Source: Roseateles_B sp041912595
GTDB lineage: Bacteria > Pseudomonadota > Gammaproteobacteria > Burkholderiales > Burkholderiaceae_C
NCBI GenBank assembly: GCA_041912595.1
Contig: JAYRMR010000009.1
Coordinates: 1-64,000 of the forward strand
Direction of reading: 5' to 3'
DNA: 64,000 nucleotides
The notes beneath the pieces were generated by a model. The model made no database searches and was not told the origin of the DNA. It saw nothing but the letters and a program-made list of their open reading frames with translations. The position numbers were made by a program, and so were the translations under genes. Of this stretch, positions 37,890 to 46,822 are shown in pieces; position 1 is the first letter of the stretch, and each line of letters opens with the position of its first letter.

Positions 37890-38306
37890 ATGACTTCGAT
37901 TCTGCGTGGCCGCCTGGCCGTCAACACCCTCATCGCTCTGTCCGTCGCGGCCCTGGCGGCCTGCGGCAAGCAGGACGCTCCCGCCAGCGCGGGCGCTCCG
38001 GCCGCCAGCACCCCGGCCCCCGTGACCGCCGCCGCCCCGGCGGCGCCTGAGAACACCGTCGGCAAGTCGATCTTCGGCAAGACCTGCTCGATGTGCCATG
38101 CCGCCGGCGTGGCCGGTGCCCCGAAGCCGGGCGACAAGGCCGACTGGGGCCCCCGCATCGCCCAGGGCAAGGACGTGCTCTACAAGCACGCCATCGAGGG
38201 CTTCACCGGCGCCAAGGGCATGATGCCCGCACGCGGCGGCGGTGCCTCCCTCACCGATGACGAAGTGAAGGCGGCGGTCGACTTCATGGCCGACCAGTCG
38301 CGCTGA
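37890..38306 (+). CDS. c5-type monoheme cytochrome c lipoprotein
   Basis: The 138-residue protein has a signal peptide with lipobox LAAC near residue 27, an Ala/Pro-rich linker, and one heme site CSMCH near residue 70 with a likely Met axial ligand in KGMMPARGG. It resembles cytochrome c5 family proteins. Placed divergently from nosZ across a shared FNR-type box and followed by nosX, it is a good candidate electron donor to NosZ. The ATG at 37890 has GGAG upstream. Confidence 0.87.
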   Translation: MTSILRGRLAVNTLIALSVAALAACGKQDAPASAGAPAASTPAPVTAAAPAAPENTVGKSIFGKTCSMCHAAGVAGAPKPGDKADWGPRIAQGKDVLYKHAIEGFTGAKGMMPARGGGASLTDDEVKAAVDFMADQSR

Positions 38307-38333
38307 GCACCGCCGGCAAGGAAGGGACACACC

Positions 38334-39407
38334 ATGCAAAGGCGTCATTGCCTCGCGGCACTGGGCGGCCTGGCGGCGGCACTGCCCGCCGTCAGCCTTC
38401 AGGCGGCGATGCTGCCTGCAGGCCCGACGAAGTCTGCGTCATCGGCGCTCTCGGCGTCCTCGACGTCTGAGCGCCGCGAGCTGATGGGCACCCAGGTCGA
38501 CCTGCACGTCGCCGCGGTGCCGCCCGCCCTGGCCCGCGAGGCCATGGACGCGGCCTGGCAGCGCATGGCCGCTCTGGCGGCCCAGATGAGCCGCTTCGAG
38601 GCGGGGAATCCGCTGTCACAGCTGGCGGCCGAGGCGGGGCGGGGTCAGGTCTTGACCGTCTCGCCCGAGCTGGGTGCCGTGCTGGCCGCGGCACGCCAGC
38701 GCGCGAGCGACACCCAGGGCCTCTACGACCCCACCGTCGGCAGCTACCGGGGCTGGGACTTCCGGCCCGGGCAGCAGCGCGAGGCGGGCGAGGCCGAGAT
38801 TCGCGAGCAGCGCCGTCTGCGCGGCTGGCAGCACCTGCAGCTCGACGCCTCCGGGCGCCGGGCGATGCTGGACCGCGCCGGTGTGCAGCTGGATCTGGGC
38901 GGCGCGGCCAAGCTGCCCATCCTCGAGGCCGGCCTGCAGGTGCTGCGGGCCCATGGCGTCGAGCATGCGCTGATCAACGGCGGGGGGGACGTCCTGACGC
39001 TGGGGCGTGCCGCCCCCGATCGCGCCTGGCGTGTGGCCCTGCGGGACCCGCGCCAGCCGCAGCGCTGGCTGGGCGTGCTCGACATGCCGGCCCGCGGTGC
39101 GGTCCTGGCGGCCTCCGGTGACTACGAGCGCGGCTTCGACGCCGCCGGACGCCATTGCCACCACATCCTGGACCCGCGCACCGGCCAGCCCACACAAGGG
39201 CTGCACGGGCTGGCGCTGCTGGCCGAACGTGTGGCGGACGTCAACGCCTGGGGGCCCGCGATGATGGTCGGCGGCGCCGCTCAGGCCCGTCGTTGGGCGC
39301 GTGGCCTGCAGGGCGTGGAGCTGATGCTGGCCGGACCCGGCGAAGGCCAGGGCCGCGAGGAGCTCTGGATGAGTTCCGGCCTGACCAGCGCGCTGCGCCG
39401 CGCCTGA
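38334..39407 (+). CDS. nosX: NosX, ApbE-type FAD:protein FMN transferase
   Basis: The 357-residue protein has a signal peptide (1 to about 25) and the ApbE fold: ELMGTQVDLHV, YDPTVGSYRGWDF, QLDLGGAAKLPILEAG, LINGGGDVLTLG and HHILDPRTGQP are family motifs. It covalently attaches FMN to the SGAT Thr of NosR in the periplasm. It begins 27 bp after the cytochrome c gene with a GGAAGGG site and likely shares its mRNA. Confidence 0.9.
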   Translation: MQRRHCLAALGGLAAALPAVSLQAAMLPAGPTKSASSALSASSTSERRELMGTQVDLHVAAVPPALAREAMDAAWQRMAALAAQMSRFEAGNPLSQLAAEAGRGQVLTVSPELGAVLAAARQRASDTQGLYDPTVGSYRGWDFRPGQQREAGEAEIREQRRLRGWQHLQLDASGRRAMLDRAGVQLDLGGAAKLPILEAGLQVLRAHGVEHALINGGGDVLTLGRAAPDRAWRVALRDPRQPQRWLGVLDMPARGAVLAASGDYERGFDAAGRHCHHILDPRTGQPTQGLHGLALLAERVADVNAWGPAMMVGGAAQARRWARGLQGVELMLAGPGEGQGREELWMSSGLTSALRRA

Positions 39408-39418
39408 CGGCCCGGGGT

Positions 39419-39464
39419 GAGGTGGGGGGATGCCGGCGTCTCGCGCCCGATCCCCGCACACCTC
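39419..39464. terminator. stem-loop between nosX and the PAS-AraC gene
   Basis: GAGGTG-G-GGGGAT pairs with ATCCCC-GCA-CACCTC between convergent genes and overlaps the stop codon of the AraC-type gene. No T-run follows, so it may be a weak bidirectional terminator. Confidence 0.4.
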
Positions 39465-40353
39465 AGTGCACCCAGGGCTCCCACGGCCAGGGCATCATGC
39501 CCGTCGGCTGCGTCGCCCATTGCCGGCGATAGGCCGACGGCGCCATGCCCACCACGCGGCGGAACTGGCGGCTGAACTGCGCCTGGTCGTAGAAGCCGCA
39601 GCCCAGCGCGACATCCATCAGCGACTCCCCCTCCTGCCGCAGCAGCGCGCAGGCCGCGCGGACCCGGTGACGCACGATGAACTCCTGCGGGCTCATGCCG
39701 AACACCCGCCGCACCAGCGCCGAGAAACGCGCCTGGCTCAGGCCCGCCATGCCGGCCAGCTGCGCGACGCTGTGGCGGCGCTCGCAGGTCTTGGTCATGG
39801 CGTCGACGGCCTCGACGAGCGTCGCATCGCCCGCGTCCCGCCGCAGCCCCGGCACGTCCTTGGACAGGCACAGAATGCCGTGCAGCTGACCGCCAGCCGA
39901 GCACAGCGGGTACTTGTGCGTGACACACCAGCCCGCCCCGCCGCCAGGCAGCAGGATGGGGTCGAGCTGGTAGAGCAGGGGGCTGCGCCGGCTCAGCACC
40001 CACTCGTCCTGCGCGCGGTAGCGGCAGGACAGCGCCTCGGGCCACAGCTCCGTGACCGTCCGACCCCGCAGCGCCGCGTCCTGCGGCAGGCCGAGGCGCT
40101 GCAGCAGCGATGCGTTGAACGAAACATAACGGCCGGCGCGGTCCTTCACCACGAACAGAAATCCGGCCAGGCCCTCGAACAGCATGGCCGTCTGGGCCGC
40201 GCCGAAGAGCAGGGCCTGCTCCGTGACGGCGTCGGCGCGCGATTCATCCTCCCGGCTCAGCCCCGGTCCTTCGCACCAGGGGCGTCCCAGGGCGGGTGGA
40301 CCCGTCTCGACCCTCAGCGGCGGCTGGCACGAGGCACGCATGCTTTCCTGCAT
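39463..40353 (-). CDS. PAS-AraC family transcriptional regulator
   Basis: The 296-residue protein has a PAS domain (about 55-165: AGFLFVVKDRAGRYVSFN, RGRTVTELWP) and a C-terminal AraC DNA-binding domain (about 190-290: MAGLSQARFSALVRRVFG and GCGFYDQAQFSRQFRRVVG, the two helix-turn-helix units). The ligand or redox signal sensed by the PAS domain is unknown. GGAAGGAG precedes the ATG. It lies downstream of the M64 peptidase gene in the same orientation and convergent with nosX, so its target is not obvious from position. Confidence 0.85.
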   Translation of the reverse strand: MQESMRASCQPPLRVETGPPALGRPWCEGPGLSREDESRADAVTEQALLFGAAQTAMLFEGLAGFLFVVKDRAGRYVSFNASLLQRLGLPQDAALRGRTVTELWPEALSCRYRAQDEWVLSRRSPLLYQLDPILLPGGGAGWCVTHKYPLCSAGGQLHGILCLSKDVPGLRRDAGDATLVEAVDAMTKTCERRHSVAQLAGMAGLSQARFSALVRRVFGMSPQEFIVRHRVRAACALLRQEGESLMDVALGCGFYDQAQFSRQFRRVVGMAPSAYRRQWATQPTGMMPWPWEPWVH

Positions 40354-40403
40354 GTTGGGCTCCTTCCTTGCACTCTCTCCGTGCCTGATGTTGACGCAGC
40401 GAT

Positions 40404-40470
40404 CTCCCGCGCGGGGCGCGGGAGGGGACCGTCTCAGGGCATGTCCCCATGCGGTTATCCCTGAGAACGG
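40404..40470 (-). terminator. paired stem-loops after the M64 peptidase gene
   Basis: CCGTCTCAGGG (40429-40439) pairs with CCCTGAGAACGG (40459-40470), just after the peptidase stop. A second perfect 9-bp stem (CTCCCGCGC-GGG-GCGCGGGAG, 40404-40424) follows. Neither has a clear U-run, but together they probably end the transcript. Confidence 0.5.
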
Positions 40471-40483
40471 CCCGGCGATGGCA

Positions 40484-42154
40484 TCAATTCGGGAAGGTGT
40501 AAGTGAGCGTGAACGCGCCGCTGCCCGCGTAGGACTTGACCTGCGCGTAGTAGTAGCCCGCCGTGCCGCTGTAGGTGATGGTCTCGTTCGAGGCGCTGCC
40601 CTCGCTCTTCGCGACGATGGCCCAGGCGCTGCCGTTCCACTTGTAGAGGTAGAGGTCGAAGTCGGTGCCGGACGGGCCCGTCAGCTGCAGCGAGAACGTG
40701 CCGCCCGCCGTGCTCTGGTGGTAGCCGCTGCCGCCGCTGGGGTAGGTCGCGCTGGTCCCCGCGCCGCTGAGGCTGCCGTTGACGGTCACGCCGCCGCCCC
40801 CGCCACCGCCGGAGCCGCCCGTGTAGCTGGTGAACACCTGCGCCGCGCGGGCCTCGTTGACGGCGTGCCAGGGCTGGCCGAGCGCGCGCATGCGGGAGTT
40901 TTCCGTCGGCCGGTACAGCCCGCTGGTGCAGTACTTGGCGCCCACGAAGAGGCCCACCGTGCCGTTGGCATAGCTGCCGGCCGGCGTCGGCACCGGGGTG
41001 CTCGCGCTGATCTTCGAGGCCCACTTGGCGGTGCTGCGGGTGCTGGCCCGCGTGGCGTTGGCCTCGCTCGGCTCGCTGCTGGCGTCGCAGGTGCCGTAGT
41101 CGTATTCGTCGGCGAGCTTGAAGGCGGTGTGACCGATCTCGTGCAGCGCGATCTCGATGGACTGCGGGTGCATGGTCATGGTGCCGATGTTGCCGCCCGC
41201 GCCGCCGTAGGTCGTGCTGTTGGCGACGACGATGATGACGTCGCGCGCGTCGGCGGCCGTCACCGAGCCGACGGCGGTGAACACCTTGGTCTCGTCGGCA
41301 CAGACGAGCCGGTCGATGCCGTAGCAGCCGATCACCGTGCCGAGCGCGGTATTGCGCGTCACGCCGCCTTCGCTGACGCCGGACTGCGGGCTGACGATGT
41401 CGACGCGGCGGATGTTGATCGAGTTCCGGTAGGCCGCGAACAGCGGGTCGGCCAGGATGCCGTCGTTGATCTTCTTGGCGTCGGCGATCCACTTGCTCTG
41501 ATCGGCGCTGGCATAGCCGTCGCCGATCAGCACGATGTCCATGCGCTGCGCGCTCGCCCCGCTGTTCCACAGCACGGTGCTGCCGGTGGGCGTGGCCAGC
41601 GGTGCGGCGAGGCTGCGCTGCGAGAGGGGCAAGGCGGACTGCGCCGCGAGGTTCTCGAGCTCGCCGCGGGCGAGGCGCCGCAGCGGTGTCGCGCCGGCCA
41701 GAGCGTTGCGGGCGGCCAGCGTGGCGCTGTGCTCGACGATGTCGACGCTCTGCACCTCGGCGGACCAGGGCAGGCGCAACTCGACGCTGCCGTCCCGCTG
41801 CACGGCGCGGGCCAGCTGGATCTGGCCGGTGCGCGGGTCAAACACTTCCGCCCATTGCCGGCCCGGATGGCGGGCCGTGCGGCGGAAGAGCTCCTGGCCG
41901 CGTGCGTCCCGCGCGATGAGGACGAGATCCCCCTCGCGCGCCTCCCCGGGCTCCGCCTGGCTGGCGAAGCGGCCCTTCTCCGCGTGGCTCAGTTGCAGGC
42001 CGGCGGCGGGATCCAGCGGGTTGTGCCGCAGCCGCAGCAGCAGGTCCTCGGCCTGCGCCGTCGTGGCGAGCGCCAGCGGCAGGGCCAGGAGCAGCGCCGC
42101 GCGCAGGCGCGAGGGCGGTCGGGGGGAGCAGGGAGGCAGGCAGGGTGTGTTCAT
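40484..42154 (-). CDS. secreted M64 (IgA-peptidase-like) metallopeptidase with PPC domain
   Basis: The 556-residue protein has a signal peptide (1-35), an N-terminal all-beta region, then the M64 catalytic domain beginning MDIVLIGDGYAS (205-216) and the zinc motif HEIGHTAFKLADEY (338-351, His338, His342, Glu350 region). A Gly-rich linker leads to a PPC domain (FDLYLYKWNGSAW) very close to that of the M4 peptidase at 9704-12076. The substrate is unknown. The IgA link comes from one family member and should not be read as virulence. The ATG at 42154 gives a clean signal peptide. A TGCGTACAAG element lies 107 bp upstream. Confidence 0.93.
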   Translation of the reverse strand: MNTPCLPPCSPRPPSRLRAALLLALPLALATTAQAEDLLLRLRHNPLDPAAGLQLSHAEKGRFASQAEPGEAREGDLVLIARDARGQELFRRTARHPGRQWAEVFDPRTGQIQLARAVQRDGSVELRLPWSAEVQSVDIVEHSATLAARNALAGATPLRRLARGELENLAAQSALPLSQRSLAAPLATPTGSTVLWNSGASAQRMDIVLIGDGYASADQSKWIADAKKINDGILADPLFAAYRNSINIRRVDIVSPQSGVSEGGVTRNTALGTVIGCYGIDRLVCADETKVFTAVGSVTAADARDVIIVVANSTTYGGAGGNIGTMTMHPQSIEIALHEIGHTAFKLADEYDYGTCDASSEPSEANATRASTRSTAKWASKISASTPVPTPAGSYANGTVGLFVGAKYCTSGLYRPTENSRMRALGQPWHAVNEARAAQVFTSYTGGSGGGGGGGVTVNGSLSGAGTSATYPSGGSGYHQSTAGGTFSLQLTGPSGTDFDLYLYKWNGSAWAIVAKSEGSASNETITYSGTAGYYYAQVKSYAGSGAFTLTYTFPN

Positions 42155-42260
42155 GGCGTTGTCTCGCGGAGGGGATTCATGGGTCCGGCCCTCTGGCAGA
42201 TGAGGCCGGCACGGCACTTGGCGGCCGCGGTGCGATCTTGGCGACATGCCACCCCGCCGC

Positions 42261-42270
42261 CTTGTACGCA
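42261..42270 (-). promoter_or_regulatory. TGCGTACAAG element upstream of the M64 peptidase gene
   Basis: The 10-mer, in the same orientation relative to the gene as at the HEETH-protein gene, lies 107 bp before the start. It is followed by the GC palindrome GGCCCGCGGGCC at 42274-42285. Confidence 0.5.
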
Positions 42271-42507
42271 TTCGGCCCGCGGGCCCCAATCCCGCCAAAA
42301 CGTTGCGCCGCGGCGCCAGGGGATTGCCCGGGGCACGGCCTCGGTGGCCCGCCCCGGGCGACGACATTCCCGTGATGCGCGTGTGACGAGCCCCCCGCGC
42401 CGGCCCGCCGCGCGCCTGCATCCTTTGCCAGTTCCTTGCCTCCTGCAACTGAGGCTCAATCGCATCCACTCGCCGACCCAGGGGGGATGGCACGCAAGGA
42501 GAACGAG

Positions 42508-43593
42508 ATGACTGTCGATGTGGCGCCGCGTGCGCCGGGCTTCGTGAGCGAGCTGCTGACACCGGCCCAACTCAAGCGGCTGATTCCCTGCGGCGCGACG
42601 GCCGCGGCCACCGTGCAGCAGGCGCGCAAGGGCGTCCGCGCCATCCTCCAGGGCCGCAGCGACCGCCTGCTGGTGCTGATCGGCCCGTGCTCCATCCATG
42701 ACTGCATGGCTGCGCGGCACTATGCCCGCCGCCTGCTGCACCTGCGCGAGCAGTGGGGGCAGGAGCTCGAGATCGTCATGCGCGCCTACCTGGAAAAGCC
42801 GCGGACCACCCTCGGCTGGACCGGCCTGCTCAACGATCCCTTCCTCGACGGCAGCGGCCTCATCGCCCAGGGCCTGGAGATCGGTCGCAGCCTGCTCGAG
42901 GAGCTGAATGCCATGGGCATGCCCGTGGCACACGAGGTGGTGGCGCCGGCGTCGATGAGCTATCTCGATGATCTGCTGAGCTGGGTGGCCATCGGCGCCC
43001 GCACCTCGGCGTCGCCGGTGCACCGCCAGCTGGCCTCCGGGCTGGGCATGCCGGTCGGCTTCAAGAACGGCGTCGAGGGCCAGGTGCAGGTGGCCGTCGA
43101 CGCCATCCAGTCGGCCCGCCATCCCCACAGCTTCCTGGCGTTGCAGCCGCATGGGCAGCTCGGGGTCTACAACAGCGCCGGCAACCCCGACGCCCATCTC
43201 GTGATGCGTGGCGGCACCCGGCCCAACTACGATGCCGACAGCCTGGCCGCGGCCACCGCTCAGCTGCGCGCCGCCGGTCTTCCCGAGGTCCTCGTGGTCG
43301 ATGCAAGCCACGGCAACAGCCAGAAGGATCACCGGCGCCAGTCCTTCGTCTGCGCGGACCTGGCCGCCCAGATCAGCGCCGGCAATGCGGCCATCGCCGG
43401 CGTCATGATCGAGAGCCATCTCGCCGCGGGCCGCCAGGAGCTGAAGCCCGGTGTCCCGCCATCGCCTGAGCTGAGCATCACCGATGCCTGCATCGGCTGG
43501 GACGAGAGCGCCGAGCTCCTGCGCCTGCTGGCCCACGCCGTGCGGGCGCGACGCAGCCGAAGTCGACAGCCGGCCGCCGAGGCCGCCTGCTGA
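42508..43593 (+). CDS. DAHP synthase (class I, AroFGH type), first gene of the proposed tropone cluster
   Basis: The 361-residue enzyme condenses phosphoenolpyruvate and erythrose 4-phosphate into DAHP, the entry to the shikimate pathway. Family motifs are LIGPCSIHD, MRAYLEKPRTTLGWTGL, VGFKNGVEG and VVDASHGNSQKDHRRQ. The usual GARTTESQ is changed to GARTSASP. AAGGAGAACGAG precedes the ATG at 42508; an in-frame ATG at 42487 is less well placed. A copy outside the aro genes and beside secondary-metabolism genes suggests extra flux to chorismate, prephenate and phenylpyruvate, the source of phenylacetyl-CoA. Such extra copies occur in dihydroxytropolone and phenazine clusters. Confidence 0.93.
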   Translation: MTVDVAPRAPGFVSELLTPAQLKRLIPCGATAAATVQQARKGVRAILQGRSDRLLVLIGPCSIHDCMAARHYARRLLHLREQWGQELEIVMRAYLEKPRTTLGWTGLLNDPFLDGSGLIAQGLEIGRSLLEELNAMGMPVAHEVVAPASMSYLDDLLSWVAIGARTSASPVHRQLASGLGMPVGFKNGVEGQVQVAVDAIQSARHPHSFLALQPHGQLGVYNSAGNPDAHLVMRGGTRPNYDADSLAAATAQLRAAGLPEVLVVDASHGNSQKDHRRQSFVCADLAAQISAGNAAIAGVMIESHLAAGRQELKPGVPPSPELSITDACIGWDESAELLRLLAHAVRARRSRSRQPAAEAAC

Positions 43594-43769
43594 CCGGCCC
43601 GCGACGCCGCCGCTGATCGCAGCGCCCTCGCGCCGCCCACCCCACACCGCCATCCCGCCTCACCCGACGCGCCGAGCCGCGTCGGTGGCTTCCGCACGCC
43701 CGCATGCCCGCACGACGCGGCGGGCGCGGGCCGAGGCACCGGCCCGTTCTCCACGAAGGAACCCGCCCC

Positions 43770-45845
43770 ATGACTGTTCACGCCGACTCTGACGCCGACG
43801 CCAACACCGATATCGTCCTCGACTCCCTCCCCACCACGCCACGCCGGATCGCGCCCCCGCAGGTCGCACCGCACACGCCGCGCGTGCCGGCCGAGGGCGT
43901 GGAACCGGGCGAGGGTGCCTCGTCCCCACCCCTCGTGCGGCAATGCCTCGCCCAACTGCGTGCCGCGGCGGCCCGTCGCAGCGAGGATTCCTTTGCCCTG
44001 CGCGCACGGCAGCTGATCGCGCTCTGCGACCACCTGCAGGCCCAGCGCGAGGTGCTGATGCAGGCCGGTTGGCTCGCCGGCTATGCGCCCTGGGACCAGC
44101 GCCTGGACATCGACGCCGGGCTGCAGGCCGTGCGGGCGCTCGCCCAGGCGCCATCCCAGGACTGGGGCGAGGCCGCGCTAGTGACGCCACGGCCGCCGCA
44201 GGCGCTGCCAGGCGATGAGACGGTCTGGGTGGCGCCCGTGCAGAGCCGCGGCGAGGGCGTGGAGGTGCTGGTGCTCGGGCTGCACCGGCCGGCGGCCCAT
44301 CTGCTGCTCGGCTTTGCCCGCGCCTGGCTCACCGGCCGCGCCTGCCTGGCGCTCAGTCCCGAGAGCCATCCCGTGCTGGAGGCCCTGCTGCCGCTGATGC
44401 GCAGCGGCCTGCCGCACCTGGGCGCAATGCTGCGCTGGCAGGTGAGCGACGGGGGCTGGGCGGCGTCAGAAGTGCTGCCGCTGCTGGAGGGCGCGGACCA
44501 CGTGCAGGTCTGGCGCGCGAGGCCGGCCGGCGAGCCCCATCCGCAGGCGCCGCTGCAGTCACCGCTGCAGGGGCTGGCGGCCCAGATGCGCGCCCCGGTC
44601 GCCGCGGGCCTCGCGGTGCTGGGCGAGGACGTCGAGCCCGGCTCGGCCCTGTTCGATCATCTGGCGGATCAGGTCGCCCTCGGTGCCCTGGCCCTGCAGG
44701 GGCTGCATGAGCGGGCCGTGCGCGGCGTGTGCCTGCCCCGTGCCGTGCTCCCGGCCTTTGCCCAGGCCCTGTCGGCGCGCTGGCAGGAGTGGCAGGGCAG
44801 CCATCCCGTCACGCACTGGCAGAGCGCCTCGGCGCGGCAGCAGCGGCTGTTGGCCCAGGCGTGGACGCAGCAGGCGATCGACACCGGCGCCACGCTGCAG
44901 GCGGGCACGCCGTCCCTGCCGGCCGCCCTCGAGGCGTCGCAGGTGCTCGCGGGGACCGCAGTGGGCGATCCACTCGGCGCGCTGGCCCAGGCGCCGCTCG
45001 GTGCGCCCCTCCTGCTATGGCCCTACGACACCCCCGAGGCGCTGTCCGCCCTGCTGGCCGCGGTCCACGAGGGGCCCGGAGACGCGCTGGCGATCCTGGC
45101 CACGCAGGACGACGGCAGCCGCCAGGCCTGGTGCGGCCGCCTCGCGCGGCACTGCCGTGTCATCCATGCCTTGCCCGAGAGGCCGGTCGAGCCCGAGGAC
45201 CACGCGCGCACACTGCGCGGGGCCTGGGCGCTGCTGGCCTCGCTCGACGCCACCGAGGCGCCGGCATCGCTGCAGGCGCTGCTGCCCACCTGCCTCCTGG
45301 TGGGCGGCCCGAGAGAGGTCGGCCGCGTGCTGGACACCTACCTGCCCGGCGCCGAGCCGCGCGACGTCGCGGTGCATCCCTTCCGCAGCCACTTCGAGGA
45401 GCTGCGCGTTGGCGACTCCTTGCTGACGCACCGGCGCACCGTGACCGAGGCCGACATCGCGGCCTTCGGGGGCGTGTCGGGCGACTATTTCTACATGCAC
45501 TTCGACGCCGAGGCCGCCGCCGCCTCGCCCTTCGGCCGGCGCATCGCCCATGGCTACCTGGTGCTCTCGGCGGCGGCCGGCCTGTTCGTGTGGCCGGGGC
45601 CGGGGCCCGTCCTGGCGAACTACGGGCTGGAGCACCTGCGCTTCATCCAGCCCGTGGGCATCGGCGACACGATCCAGGCACGCCTCACCTGCAAGCGCAA
45701 GCAGGACCGGACCCGCCCCGGCGCGCGGCGCGGGCAGGGGGTGGTCGTCTGGGACGTGCTGGTCACCAACCAGCGGGGCGAGGCGGTGCTGCGCTACGAG
45801 ATCCTCACCCTGGTGGCGCGACGGGACCCGGGCGCGGCGGCCTGA
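43770..45845 (+). CDS. PaaZ-like protein: degenerate aldehyde dehydrogenase domain fused to MaoC hydratase
   Basis: The 691-residue protein aligns end to end with PaaZ, the bifunctional ring-opening enzyme of phenylacetate catabolism. In PaaZ the MaoC domain opens oxepin-CoA to a reactive aldehyde and the ALDH domain oxidises it. Here the MaoC part (from residue 542) keeps the catalytic Asp572 and His577 in SGDYFYMHFD, IAHGY and NYGLEHLRF. The ALDH part is eroded: the catalytic Cys of the KAGQKCTAIRR segment is replaced (QGLHERAVRG), and the MEAD Glu is absent (MRAPVAAGLAVLGED). Without oxidation the aldehyde can cyclise to a seven-membered ring, the known route to tropones. It follows the DAHP synthase by 176 bp. 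Confidence 0.85.
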   Translation: MTVHADSDADANTDIVLDSLPTTPRRIAPPQVAPHTPRVPAEGVEPGEGASSPPLVRQCLAQLRAAAARRSEDSFALRARQLIALCDHLQAQREVLMQAGWLAGYAPWDQRLDIDAGLQAVRALAQAPSQDWGEAALVTPRPPQALPGDETVWVAPVQSRGEGVEVLVLGLHRPAAHLLLGFARAWLTGRACLALSPESHPVLEALLPLMRSGLPHLGAMLRWQVSDGGWAASEVLPLLEGADHVQVWRARPAGEPHPQAPLQSPLQGLAAQMRAPVAAGLAVLGEDVEPGSALFDHLADQVALGALALQGLHERAVRGVCLPRAVLPAFAQALSARWQEWQGSHPVTHWQSASARQQRLLAQAWTQQAIDTGATLQAGTPSLPAALEASQVLAGTAVGDPLGALAQAPLGAPLLLWPYDTPEALSALLAAVHEGPGDALAILATQDDGSRQAWCGRLARHCRVIHALPERPVEPEDHARTLRGAWALLASLDATEAPASLQALLPTCLLVGGPREVGRVLDTYLPGAEPRDVAVHPFRSHFEELRVGDSLLTHRRTVTEADIAAFGGVSGDYFYMHFDAEAAAASPFGRRIAHGYLVLSAAAGLFVWPGPGPVLANYGLEHLRFIQPVGIGDTIQARLTCKRKQDRTRPGARRGQGVVVWDVLVTNQRGEAVLRYEILTLVARRDPGAAA

Positions 45846-45881
45846 TCCGATCGCCGCTCCCGGGCTGCACGCGCGCCGACC

Positions 45882-46724
45882 TCAGCGCACCGGCTCCCGC
45901 TGCGCGAAGTAGCGCGCCGGCGAGTCGCCGAAGCAGCGACGGAACATCGCGATGAAGTTGCTCGGGGTGGCATAGCCCAGCGCGTCGGCCACGTTGGCGA
46001 CGCTGTCGCCCCGGGCCAGTCGCTCCAGGGCATGGGTGAGGCGGGCCTGCTGCCGCCACTGGGCGAAGGTGACCTGCGTCTCGGCCGTGAACAGGCGGCC
46101 GAGGGTGCTGGGGGAGAGGCCCGCCCACTGGGCCCAGTCCTCCATGGTGCGCTTGTCCTCCGGCTGCTCGAGGATGGCATTGGCGATGCGCAGCAGGCGG
46201 CGGTCCTCGGGCATCGGCAGGTGCAGGGGCTCGTGCGGCGCCTGGCGCATTTCGTCCAGCAGCACCGCCAGCATCCGCTCCTGGCTCGCATCGAGCTGCG
46301 CCTGCTGCGTCCAGGAGACGGCACGCCGCACCAGCGCCCGCATCAGCTCGCTGATGCCGATGACGCAGGGGCTCGTGGGCAGGGCCTGGCAGGCCGCGGG
46401 CGCGATCACGACGCTCCAGCCGCTCATCGCGCCGCTGATGCTGACCTTGTGGGCGACGCCCGGGGGAATCCAGCCCGCCCGGTGCGGTGGCAGCAGCCAG
46501 GAGCCCTGGGGCGTGCGCACATGGACCAGGCCGTTCTCCACGCAGAAGACCTGCCCGCGCAGATGGCTGTGCCAGTCGATCTCACGCGTGCCGAGGCGGT
46601 AGTCCGCCTGCGCGTCGTCCTCGCCCCAGATGGCGATCAGCGCCGGGCCGTCTGCGCGCTCGCTGGGGTCGAGGCCTTCGGCGGCCAGGGGCGGTGAGGG
46701 GGCCGGTGAGGCGGGTGAGGTCAT
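45882..46724 (-). CDS. AraC family regulator with cupin sensor domain
   Basis: The 280-residue protein has an N-terminal cupin region (about 45-115: IDWHSHLRGQVFCVENG, PPHRAGWIPPGVAHKV) and a C-terminal AraC DNA-binding domain (about 175-275: WAQWAGLSPSTLGRLF and ALGYATPSNFIAMFRRCFGDSP). It is divergent from the efflux-led operon with a 98-bp AT-rich gap, the usual layout for an AraC protein that controls an adjacent drug efflux pump. It could sense the cluster product. Confidence 0.87.
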   Translation of the reverse strand: MTSPASPAPSPPLAAEGLDPSERADGPALIAIWGEDDAQADYRLGTREIDWHSHLRGQVFCVENGLVHVRTPQGSWLLPPHRAGWIPPGVAHKVSISGAMSGWSVVIAPAACQALPTSPCVIGISELMRALVRRAVSWTQQAQLDASQERMLAVLLDEMRQAPHEPLHLPMPEDRRLLRIANAILEQPEDKRTMEDWAQWAGLSPSTLGRLFTAETQVTFAQWRQQARLTHALERLARGDSVANVADALGYATPSNFIAMFRRCFGDSPARYFAQREPVR

Positions 46725-46822
46725 GACTGGATTTCATTATTTTTAGCCTGAACAACGCTATCACGCTTTTGACGTGGCGGCCAAGAATTCAGACCAACGA
46801 GAACTCAGGGAGAGGCAAGACC

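Noticed and set aside
42416..42431. CTG-N10-CAG upstream of the DAHP synthase as a second lux box
   Set aside because: Only the two trinucleotides match; the inner and outer positions have no symmetry, and such minimal matches occur often by chance.
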